From VRUE01 sp963745915 (GTDB lineage Bacteria > Actinomycetota > Thermoleophilia > Solirubrobacterales > 70-9), in contig CAVUZA010000002.1 of NCBI GenBank assembly GCA_963745915.1, forward strand, positions 2,108,001 to 2,172,000: 64,000 bases of DNA. Reading direction: 5' to 3'. Shown here piece after piece: positions 56,770 to 64,000 of this stretch. Under the pieces are notes generated by a model. It ran no database searches, was not told where the DNA came from, and worked only from the letters and a program-made list of their open reading frames with translations. Positions within the stretch are counted from its first letter, which is position 1. Every line of letters starts with the position of its first letter. The position numbers and the translations under genes are program-made.

Positions 56770-59391
56770 ATGAAGGCCAGCCAGATCCGCCAGACCTACC
56801 TCGACTTCTTCGAGCAGCGCGGGCACCGGATCGTGCCCTCGGCCTCGCTGGTGCCCTCGGTCCACGACCCCTCGGTGCTGCTGACCACGGCCGGGATGCA
56901 GCCCTTCAAGCCCTACTTCCTCGGCCGCGAGCGCCCGCCGGCGCCGCGCCTGGCCGACGTGCAGAAGTGCTTCCGCACCACCGACATCGAGGAGGTCGGC
57001 AACACCGCCCGCCACCTCACCTTCTTCGAGATGCTCGGCAACTGGAGCTTCGGCGACTACTTCAAGGCCGAGTCGATCCCCTGGGGCTGGCAGCTCTCGA
57101 CCGAGGGTTTCGGCATGGACCCGGAGCGGATCTGGGTCACCGTCTTCGGCGGCGACGAGGAGCTCGGCCTGGGGCCGGACGAGGAGGCGATCGAGGTCTG
57201 GCGCGGGGTCGGCGTGCCGGAGGAGCGGATCGTCCGCCTCGGCCGCGCCGACAACTTCTGGCAGGCCGGGCCGAGCGGCCCCTGCGGCCCCTGCTCGGAG
57301 CTCTACCTCGACCGCGGGCCCGAGTTCGGCGCCGAGGGCGAGCGCCCCGGCGACGACAGCGACCGCTTCCTCGAGTTCTGGAACCACGTCTTCATGAGCT
57401 ACGACCTGGCCGAGGACGGGACGCTGAGCGAGCTGCCGACCCGCAACATCGACACCGGCATGGGCCTCGACCGGATGGCGGCGATCCTCCAGGACGCCCC
57501 CTCGGTCTTCGAGACCGACCTGGTGCGGCCGCTGATCGACCTCGCCGAGGAGATGTCCGGGCGCTCCTACGCCGAGGGCGGCGCGGTGACGCGGGCGATG
57601 CGGATCGTCGCCGACCACTCGCGCGGCGCCGCCTTCCTGATCGCCGATGGGGTGGTGCCCTCCAACGAGGACCGCGGCTACATCCTGCGCCGGATCATGC
57701 GCCGCGCGATCCAGCAGGGCCGCACGCTGGGCCTCGAGGCGCCCTGGCTGGGGCGCTTCGCCGGACGCGCGATCGAGATCATGGCCGGCGCCTACCCCGA
57801 GCTGGAGGCCGAGCGCGAGACGATCGCCCGCTGGGTCGGCGACGAGGAGGAGAGCTTCGGCCGCACGCTGGAGCGCGGCAGCAAGCTGCTCGAGCGGCTG
57901 GTCGCCGAGGCCAAGGCCGCCAACACCTCCTGGATCGACGCCGCCGACGCCTTCGAGCTGCACGACACCTACGGCTTCCCCTACGACCTGACCAAGGAGC
58001 TGCTCGCCGAGCGGGGCCTGGCGGTCGACGACGCCGGCTTCGAGGAGCTGATGGAGGAGCAGCGCCAGCGCGCCCGCAGCGGCTCGGCCACCGCGCACGG
58101 CGCCGAGGACCGCCACCAGCGGGTGATCGCCTTCGCCGCCGCGGCCGAGCCGACCCGCTTCGTCGGCTACGAGACGCTGCGGGCGACTACCGGCCTGGCC
58201 GCGGTCGAGGCCGACGACGGCCGCGCTCTGGTCAAGCTCGAGGAGAGCCCCTTCTACGCCGAGGGCGGCGGCCAGGTCGCCGACTCGGGCCTGCTGCGCT
58301 GGGACGGGGGCGAGGCGCGCGTGCTCGACGTCTACCGGGTCGGCGAGGACCAGGCGCTCGAGGTCGAGCCCGACGGCGCGATCCCCGATGGGGCCGCGGT
58401 CGAGGCCGAGGTCGAGCGCGCCACCCGCCACGCGACGATGCGCAACCACACCGCCACGCACCTGCTGCACGCGGCGCTGCGCGAGCGGCTGGGGAACCAT
58501 GTGCGCCAGGCCGGCTCGGCCGTGCGCCCCGACAAGCTGCGCTTCGACTTCACCCACGGCCAGGGACTCGGCGCCGAGGACCTGGCGGCGATCGAGGACC
58601 GCGTCAACGGCTGGATCGAGGCCAGCCTGCCGGTGCGCTGGCTGGAGATGGAGCGCGCCGAGGCGGAGAAGCTGGGGGCGATGGCCCTGTTCGGCGAGAA
58701 GTACGGCGAGTGGGTGCGGGTGGTCGAGGTCGAGCAGGTCTCGCGCGAGCTCTGCGGCGGCACCCACGTCGCCAACACCGCCGAGATCGGCATCTTCAAG
58801 ATCGCCTCGGAGGGCTCCAGCGCCGCCAACGTGCGGCGGATCGAGGCGCTCAGCGGCCCGGCGGCGAACGAGTGGTTCCGCCGCCGCGAGCGCGAGCTGG
58901 GCGAGGTCGGAGAGCTGCTCGGCTCGCCCCAGGACCCGGTCGCCGCGGCGCGGCGAGCGGCGGAGCGCCTGGAGCAGGCCGGAAGGGGGGCCGAGCAGGC
59001 GCAGCGGGAGCTGCTCGGCGAGGAGGCCGAGCGCCTGCTCGGCGAGGCGGTCGAGGCCGGCGGCCTCAGCGTCCTCGCCGCGGCGGCCGCGCCGGCGGAC
59101 CAGAAGCAGCTGCTCGAGCTCGCCAACCGGGTGCAGTCGAAGCTCGGCGGCGACTCCGCGATCGTGCTCGGCGGCGCCGCCGAGGGCAAGGTGGCGCTCG
59201 TCGTCCTCGTCTCCAAGGGTGCGGTCGGGCGCGGCCTCTCGGCGGCCGAGATCGTGCGCGAGGCGGCGCCGGTCGTCGGCGGCAGCGGCGGTGGGCGCGA
59301 CGACATGGCGCAGGCGGGCGGCAAGGAGCCCGGCAGGCTCGAGGAGGCGCTGGCGGCGGCAAAGGCGCTGATCGAGCGTAAGCTCTCCTGA
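56770..59391 (+). CDS. alaS: Alanyl-tRNA synthetase
   Basis: Charges tRNA-Ala and edits mischarged Ser/Gly. The 873-aa protein has the class II core (MKASQIRQTYLDFFEQRGH, RHLTFFEMLGNWSFGDYF, MGLDRMAAIL). The editing domain has HTATHLLH and CGGTHV zinc residues. The C-terminal C-Ala domain has a GSGGGRDDMAQAGG motif. ATG 56770 follows TAGGCT (56756-56761) by 8 nt. It heads the run alaS-ruvX-mltG-aroE-aroC-aroKB. Confidence 0.96.
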   Translation: MKASQIRQTYLDFFEQRGHRIVPSASLVPSVHDPSVLLTTAGMQPFKPYFLGRERPPAPRLADVQKCFRTTDIEEVGNTARHLTFFEMLGNWSFGDYFKAESIPWGWQLSTEGFGMDPERIWVTVFGGDEELGLGPDEEAIEVWRGVGVPEERIVRLGRADNFWQAGPSGPCGPCSELYLDRGPEFGAEGERPGDDSDRFLEFWNHVFMSYDLAEDGTLSELPTRNIDTGMGLDRMAAILQDAPSVFETDLVRPLIDLAEEMSGRSYAEGGAVTRAMRIVADHSRGAAFLIADGVVPSNEDRGYILRRIMRRAIQQGRTLGLEAPWLGRFAGRAIEIMAGAYPELEAERETIARWVGDEEESFGRTLERGSKLLERLVAEAKAANTSWIDAADAFELHDTYGFPYDLTKELLAERGLAVDDAGFEELMEEQRQRARSGSATAHGAEDRHQRVIAFAAAAEPTRFVGYETLRATTGLAAVEADDGRALVKLEESPFYAEGGGQVADSGLLRWDGGEARVLDVYRVGEDQALEVEPDGAIPDGAAVEAEVERATRHATMRNHTATHLLHAALRERLGNHVRQAGSAVRPDKLRFDFTHGQGLGAEDLAAIEDRVNGWIEASLPVRWLEMERAEAEKLGAMALFGEKYGEWVRVVEVEQVSRELCGGTHVANTAEIGIFKIASEGSSAANVRRIEALSGPAANEWFRRRERELGEVGELLGSPQDPVAAARRAAERLEQAGRGAEQAQRELLGEEAERLLGEAVEAGGLSVLAAAAAPADQKQLLELANRVQSKLGGDSAIVLGGAAEGKVALVVLVSKGAVGRGLSAAEIVREAAPVVGGSGGGRDDMAQAGGKEPGRLEEALAAAKALIERKLS

Positions 59392-59396
59392 CCCCG

Positions 59397-59801
59397 ATGC
59401 GCGTCCTCGCACTCGACCACGGCACCGCCCGCATCGGCTGTGCGATCTCCGACCCGAGCGGCACCCTGGCGACGCCGCTGCCGACGATCGAGCCGCCCAG
59501 CGCCCGCGAGGTCGCCGACCTGGTCGCCGAGCGCGAGGTCGAGCGGGTCGTCGTCGGCCTGCCGCTGCACCTCAGCGGCGAGGAAGGCAGCCAGGCGGCC
59601 CTGGTCCGCACCTTCTGCGGCGAACTCGAGGCGCTGCTCGAGGTCCCGGTCGAGACCTACGACGAGCGGCTGACGACGCGGATGGCGGACGCCAGCAAGC
59701 GCGAGGGGGCCGCCGCCGCACCCGACTCGCTGGCCGCCGCCCACCTGCTGCAGGCCTACCTCGCCGGCCGCGCCGCGGTCGAAGGGGACGACGATGGGTG
59801 A
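59397..59801 (+). CDS. Putative pre-16S rRNA nuclease YqgF/RuvX
   Basis: A 134-aa RNase H-fold protein: MRVLALDHGTARIGCAISD with the first catalytic Asp, VVVGLPLHLSGEEGSQ, and YDERLTT with the later acidic residue. It processes the 5' end of 16S rRNA in E. coli. It lies 5 nt after alaS and overlaps mltG, the usual order. Confidence 0.9.
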   Translation: MRVLALDHGTARIGCAISDPSGTLATPLPTIEPPSAREVADLVAEREVERVVVGLPLHLSGEEGSQAALVRTFCGELEALLEVPVETYDERLTTRMADASKREGAAAAPDSLAAAHLLQAYLAGRAAVEGDDDG

Positions 59802-60771
59802 AGAGTCGCTCGCGGCCGAAAGGGCCGAGCGGCGCCGTGAGCGGGAAGCGCGCAGGGCGGGGGCCAAGCCGCCGAAGTCGCCAAAACCCCCGAGGCCGGC
59901 CAGGAAGCCGCGCCCGCCGCGCAGCCGCGGCCAGCGGCTCGGCCTCGCCGCCGGCCTGGCGGCGGTCGTGTTCGGGGTGGCGGCGATCGCCGCCCTCGCC
60001 TACCGCCACCTGCACCGCGAGACGCCGCCGCCGGTCGTCGTGCGCACGATCACGGTGACGATCCCCGAGGGCCTGACCCGCTCCCAGGCCGGCGCCCGGG
60101 CCAGGGCCGAAGGGCTGCGCGGCAGCTATGAGCGGGCGAGCGTGCGCTCGCCGTACCTCGACCCGGCCAGGTACGGCGGCAAGGGCGCCAAGAGCCTCGA
60201 GGGCTTCCTCTTCCCCGACACCTTCGAGCTCGAGAAGGGCGCCCCCGCCTCCGACCTGGTCCAGCTGCAGCTCGAAGACTTCAAGCGGCGGATCAAGGGC
60301 GTCGACATGCGCTACGCCCGCGCCAAGAACCTGACCACCTTCGACGTGCTGACGATCGCCTCGATGATCGAGGACGAGGCCGGCCTGGCGAGCCAGCGCA
60401 AGCTGGTCGCGGCGGTGATCTACAACCGCCTGCACGAGGGGATGACGCTGGGGATCGACGCGACGATCCGCTTCGCCACCGGCAACTACGACGAGCCGCT
60501 GACCGAATCGGAGCTGGCCGTCGACTCCCCGTACAACACGCGCACCAACGCCGGCCTGCCGCCGGGCCCGATCAACAGCCCCGGCCTGGCCTCGATCGAG
60601 GCCGCCGCGCACCCGGCGAAGAGCGACTACCTCTTCTACGTGACCGAGCCCGGCAGCTGCGGCAAGCTCGCCTTCTCGGCGACCGAAGCCGAGTTCGAAC
60701 GCGACGTCGCCCGCTACAACTCGGCGCGCGAAGCGGCCGGCGGCAACTCCCCCGACAGCTGCGGGGAATAG
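59794..60771 (+). CDS. mltG: Endolytic murein transglycosylase MltG
   Basis: Cleaves nascent peptidoglycan glycan strands. The 325-aa protein has a charged cytosolic N-terminus (residues 1-47), a membrane helix (about 48-70) and the YceG domain with EGFLFPDTFEL. The catalytic Glu is in IASMIEDEAG, followed by VIYNRLHEGM and SPYNTRTNAGLPPGPINSPG. ATG 59794 overlaps ruvX by 8 nt. It is unusually short in the region before the YceG core but complete in motifs. Confidence 0.92.
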   Translation: MGEESLAAERAERRREREARRAGAKPPKSPKPPRPARKPRPPRSRGQRLGLAAGLAAVVFGVAAIAALAYRHLHRETPPPVVVRTITVTIPEGLTRSQAGARARAEGLRGSYERASVRSPYLDPARYGGKGAKSLEGFLFPDTFELEKGAPASDLVQLQLEDFKRRIKGVDMRYARAKNLTTFDVLTIASMIEDEAGLASQRKLVAAVIYNRLHEGMTLGIDATIRFATGNYDEPLTESELAVDSPYNTRTNAGLPPGPINSPGLASIEAAAHPAKSDYLFYVTEPGSCGKLAFSATEAEFERDVARYNSAREAAGGNSPDSCGE

Positions 60772-60773
60772 CG

Positions 60774-61565
60774 GTGCCGCGCCTAGCCGTCCTCGGACAC
60801 CCGGTCGGCCACTCGCGCTCGCCGGCGATGCAGGCCGCCGCGCTGGCCGAGCTGGGGCTGGGGGAGGAGTGGTCCTACGAGGCGATCGACGTCGCCCCCG
60901 AGGAGTTCGAGGCCCGGGTGCGGGCGATGGCGGGCGAAGGCTTCGCCGGCGCCAACGTCACCGTGCCGCACAAGCAGGCGGCGCTCGCCCTCGCCGACGA
61001 GGCGAGCGAGACCGCCCGCGAGATCGGCGCCGCCAACACGCTGAGCTTCGCTACCGGCGCGATCCGCGCCGAGAACACCGACGCCGGCGGCCTGCTGCGG
61101 GCGCTGCCGGGCTCGCCGCGGGGCCAGCGGGCGCTGCTGCTCGGCGCCGGCGGCGCCGCGCGGGCGGCGCTCTGGGCGCTGCTGCGCGAGGGCGCCGCGG
61201 TCGAGGTCTGGAACCGGACCGCGGCGCGGGCGGCGGCGCTCTGCGCCGAGCTCGGCGCCGAGCCGGTCGCCGCGCCCGAGCAGGGCGCCTACGGCCTGAT
61301 CGTCAACTCGACCGCCGTTGGCCTCGGCGGCGAGGACCCCTTCGCGGCGCTGCCGCTCGTCGCCGCCGGCTTCGCCCCGGGCCAGGTGGTGCTCGACATG
61401 GTCTACGGCGACGGCCCCACCGATCTGCTGCGCGCCGCCGAGGCCGCCGGCGCGACCGCGGTAGACGGCCTCGAGCTGCTCGTCCAGCAGGGCGCCCTCT
61501 CGCTCGAAGCCTGGACCGGACTGCCGGCCCCGATCGAGACCATGCGCGCCGCCGCCCGCCGATAG
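60774..61565 (+). CDS. aroE: Shikimate dehydrogenase
   Basis: Reduces 3-dehydroshikimate with NADPH. The 263-aa protein has GHPVGHSRSPAMQAAAL, NVTVPHKQAAL with the catalytic Lys, NTLSF and NTDAGGLL. The Rossmann loop is LLLGAGGAARAAL and the adenine-binding NRTAARA follows; LELLVQQGALS is at the end. GTG 60774 is 2 nt after mltG. Confidence 0.93.
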   Translation: MPRLAVLGHPVGHSRSPAMQAAALAELGLGEEWSYEAIDVAPEEFEARVRAMAGEGFAGANVTVPHKQAALALADEASETAREIGAANTLSFATGAIRAENTDAGGLLRALPGSPRGQRALLLGAGGAARAALWALLREGAAVEVWNRTAARAAALCAELGAEPVAAPEQGAYGLIVNSTAVGLGGEDPFAALPLVAAGFAPGQVVLDMVYGDGPTDLLRAAEAAGATAVDGLELLVQQGALSLEAWTGLPAPIETMRAAARR

Positions 61566-61578
61566 CCTTGCGGGCACG

Positions 61579-62745
61579 ATGAGCGGCTTCAGGTTCACCA
61601 CGGCGGGGGAGTCGCACGGGCCCGGGCTGGTGGCGATCGTCGAGGGGATGCCGGCCGGGCTCGAGCTCGACCGCGCGGCGCTCGACCGCGACATGGCGCG
61701 GCGCCAGCTCGGCCACGGCCGCGGCGGGCGGATGAAGATCGAGACCGACACGGTCGAGGTCCGCTCCGGGCTGCGCCACGGGCGCACCCTGGGCAGCCCG
61801 ATCGCCGTCCTCGTCGCCAACCGCGACTACGCCAACTGGGAGGAGCGGATGAGCCCCTGGCCGGTCGAGGCGGAGGTCGACGAGGTCCACCTGCCGCGCC
61901 CCGGCCACGCCGACCTGGTCGGCGCCCAGAAGTACGGCCACGCCGACATCCGCAACGTGCTCGAGCGCGCCAGTGCCCGCGAGACCGCGGCCCGGGTCGC
62001 TGCCGGCGCGCTCGCCCGCGGCTTCCTCGCCGCGCTCGGGGTCGGCGTCCACAGCCACGTGCTGCAGATCGCCTCGGTGCGGGCGCCGGAGCGCCCCGAC
62101 CTCGGCCCCGAGGACTTCGCCGCCGTCGACGATGACCCGGTGCGCTGCCTCGACGCCGAGGCCAGCGCGGCGATGGTGGCCGAGATCAACCGCCTGCGCA
62201 AGGCCAACGAGAGCCTCGGCGGCAGCTTCGAGGTGCGCGCCTTCGGCCTCGTCCCCGGGCTCGGCTCGCACGTCTCCTGGGAGGACCGCCTCGACGGCCG
62301 CCTGGCCGGCGCCGTCGCCTCGATCCAGTCGGTCAAGGGGGTGGCGATCGGCGAGGCCTGGGACGTCGCCGGCCGGCCCGGCTCCGAGGCCCACGACGAG
62401 ATCTTCTGGTCGCCCGAGCGCGGCTACTTCCGCGAGACCAACCACGCCGGCGGCCTCGAGGGCGGGATGACCAACGGCCTGCCGCTCTCGGTGCGGGCCG
62501 CGATCAAGCCGATCTCGACCCTGACCAAGCCGCTGCGCTCGGTCGACACCGAGAGCAAGGAGCCCGCCCAGGCGCTGCGCGAGCGCACCGACTCGACCGT
62601 GGTCCCGGCCGCCGCCGTCGTCGCCGAGGCGATGGTCTGCCTGGTTCTCGCCCGCTGCTACCGCGAGAAGTTCGGCGGCGACCACATCGACGACGTGCTC
62701 GCCGCGGTCGAGGCCTACAGGCAGCGGATCGACTTCCGGGGGTAG
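61579..62745 (+). CDS. aroC: Chorismate synthase
   Basis: Final common step to chorismate, using reduced FMN. The 388-aa protein carries the signature pieces GESHGPGLVAIVEGMPAG, ERASARETAARVAAGALAR and, near the C-terminus, the FMN/substrate block KPISTL with RTDSTVVPAAAVVAEAM. Complete length. TAGCCT (61563-61568) lies 10 nt before the ATG. It is followed after 4 nt by the aroK-aroB fusion. Confidence 0.95.
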   Translation: MSGFRFTTAGESHGPGLVAIVEGMPAGLELDRAALDRDMARRQLGHGRGGRMKIETDTVEVRSGLRHGRTLGSPIAVLVANRDYANWEERMSPWPVEAEVDEVHLPRPGHADLVGAQKYGHADIRNVLERASARETAARVAAGALARGFLAALGVGVHSHVLQIASVRAPERPDLGPEDFAAVDDDPVRCLDAEASAAMVAEINRLRKANESLGGSFEVRAFGLVPGLGSHVSWEDRLDGRLAGAVASIQSVKGVAIGEAWDVAGRPGSEAHDEIFWSPERGYFRETNHAGGLEGGMTNGLPLSVRAAIKPISTLTKPLRSVDTESKEPAQALRERTDSTVVPAAAVVAEAMVCLVLARCYREKFGGDHIDDVLAAVEAYRQRIDFRG

Positions 62746-62749
62746 GGCG

Positions 62750-64000
62750 GTGCGGCCCGCGATCGTCTTCATCGGCTTCATGGGGGCGGGCAAGTCGACC
62801 GCGGCCGAGGCGCTGGCCGGCGCCCTGGACTCGGTCGAGGACATCGACGTCCTGATCGAGCGGCGGGTCGGGATGCCGGTTCGCGAGTTCTTCGACGCCG
62901 AGGGCGAGCCGCGCTTCCGCCAAGTGGAGGAGGAGGTCGCCACCGAGCTGCTCGCCGGCGCCGCGGGCCAGGCGATCGCGCTGGGCGGCGGCAGCGTGCT
63001 CAGCGCTCCGGTGCGCGAGGCGCTCGCCGCTCACACCGTCGTCTGGCTCGACGTCGACCGGGAGACCGCCTGGCGGCGGGTCGAAGGGTCCGACCGTCCT
63101 CTCGCGCAGAGCCGAGACCGGTTCGACCAGCTCTTCGACCAGCGCCGCCCGATCTACGAGTCGCTGGCCGACGTGGTCCTGCCGGCGGGCGACCCGGGCA
63201 TGGTCGCCCGCGCCCTGCCCTCGATCCAGGCGCTCGCCGAGTACCCGCCCGGCAGCAGGCTGCTCTGGGCGGCGAGCGCCTCGGGCGAGTACCCGGTCTT
63301 CGCCGGCGACGGGCTGCTCGGCGCCGGCCCCTGGCCGCTGAGCGGCGAGCGCTGCTGCGTCACCGACGCGACGGTCGGGCCGCTCTACGCCGAGCGCCTG
63401 GCGCCGCTGGCGGCGACGGTCGAGGTGCCGCCGGGCGAGGGGGCGAAGACGATGGCCGAGGCCGAGCAGGTGCTGCGCGAGATGGCCCGGCTCGGCGTCA
63501 CCCGCGAGGACCACGTCGTCGCCCTCGGCGGCGGCGTCGTCGGCGACCTCGCCGGCTTCTGCGCCCACGTCTACCAGCGCGGCGTGCCGGTGGTCCAGGT
63601 GCCGACCACGCTGGTCGCCCAGGTCGACTCCGCCTACGGCGGCAAGACCGGCGTCGACCTGCCCGAGGGCAAGAACTACGCCGGCGCCTACCAGCTGCCG
63701 GCGGCGGTGATCGCCGACACCTCGACCCTCGCCAGCCTGCCCGCGGCCGAGCTGGCGGCCGGCTTCGTCGAGGCGCTGAAGACCGGCCTGCTGGCCGGGG
63801 GCGCGCTCTGGGAGCGGGTGCGGGCGGTCGAGTCGCTCGACCCGCAGAGCCTCGGCGACGTCGTCTTCGCCTGCGCCCGCTACAAGTGCGCCGTGGTCGC
63901 CGCCGACGAGCGCGACGCCGGCCTGCGCCAGGCGCTCAACCTCGGTCACACGGTCGGCCACGCGATCGAGGCGGCGAGCGGTTACCGGCGCTACCGTCAC
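62750..64000 (+). CDS. aroKB: Shikimate kinase fused to 3-dehydroquinate synthase (runs off the window)
   Basis: One open frame from GTG 62750 to the window end (417 codons seen). Residues 1 to about 160 are shikimate kinase: GFMGAGKSTAAEAL, DIDVLIERRVGMPV with the acidic substrate residues, GGGSVL. From about 170 onward it is AroB: LGGGVVGDLAGFCAHVYQRG, PTTLVAQVDSAYGGKTGVD, KNYAGAYQLP and NLGHTVGHAIEA with metal-binding His. The frame was followed codon by codon with no break. The fusion places steps 2 and 5 of the shikimate pathway on one chain. Confidence 0.92.
   Translation, partial: MRPAIVFIGFMGAGKSTAAEALAGALDSVEDIDVLIERRVGMPVREFFDAEGEPRFRQVEEEVATELLAGAAGQAIALGGGSVLSAPVREALAAHTVVWLDVDRETAWRRVEGSDRPLAQSRDRFDQLFDQRRPIYESLADVVLPAGDPGMVARALPSIQALAEYPPGSRLLWAASASGEYPVFAGDGLLGAGPWPLSGERCCVTDATVGPLYAERLAPLAATVEVPPGEGAKTMAEAEQVLREMARLGVTREDHVVALGGGVVGDLAGFCAHVYQRGVPVVQVPTTLVAQVDSAYGGKTGVDLPEGKNYAGAYQLPAAVIADTSTLASLPAAELAAGFVEALKTGLLAGGALWERVRAVESLDPQSLGDVVFACARYKCAVVAADERDAGLRQALNLGHTVGHAIEAASGYRRYRH

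Overview
The window is high-GC, densely coded bacterial chromosome. GC-ending codons, frequent GTG/TTG starts, many ATGA/TGATG overlaps and -10 boxes placed 6-10 nt before start codons point to an actinobacterium. The gene orders and product mix (alaS-ruvX-mltG-aroE-aroC-aroKB, panCDB next to the tsa genes, AbiEi/DUF559 proteins, a TrmU carrying a NifU domain) suggest the class Thermoleophilia (Solirubrobacterales-like). The taxonomic call is inference.

Layout. 1-9.2 kb: the edge of a ROK sugar kinase, a hexapeptide acyltransferase, the pantothenate operon panC-panD-panB, an FmdB-type zinc ribbon, a family-4 uracil-DNA glycosylase, the t6A genes tsaE/tsaB/rimI/tsaD, a glutaredoxin-like protein, the redox repressor Rex and a GCS2 carboxylate-amine ligase. 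9.3-19.8 kb: membrane pyrophosphatase HppA, an FMN alpha-hydroxy-acid oxidase, two APC permeases with UspA-like tails (the first frameshifted), two RCK/TrkA proteins and an FAD reductase. 19.8-27.5 kb: tRNA-Gln, an HNH endonuclease, a lipoprotein, a heterodimeric ABC exporter and several small or exported proteins. 27.7-34.4 kb: a decayed LeuRS paralogue, a GNAT-like protein, an unassigned structured RNA, threonine synthase and ETF-quinone oxidoreductase.

34.5-45.6 kb is accessory DNA. A HEPN/MNT toxin-antitoxin-like pair sits behind three tandem operators. Next to it is a 9.9-kb integrative mobilizable element bounded by a 43-bp direct repeat of the 3' part of tRNA-Met(CAT). The element carries a tyrosine integrase, an excisionase, a MobF relaxase with a palindromic oriT candidate, XRE regulators and a cargo operon of XRE, 2-TM and HEPN proteins.

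45.7-64 kb returns to housekeeping: aminopeptidase, formiminotransferase-like protein, MBL hydrolase, hisS, aspS, a 6S-RNA-like gene, an AbiEi/DUF559 gene flanked by palindromes, a NifU-MnmA fusion, a membrane-tethered ECF sigma/anti-sigma fusion with a secreted partner, alaS, ruvX, mltG and the shikimate genes aroE-aroC-aroKB.

Three families of long-stem palindromes recur at gene boundaries: A (three 49-nt copies), B (two copies) and C (two copies). In A and B the outer arms are conserved while the inner stem changes on both sides. Together with the 300-nt RNA before thrC, the HEPN loci and the sigma/anti-sigma fusion, these are the least explained parts of the window.
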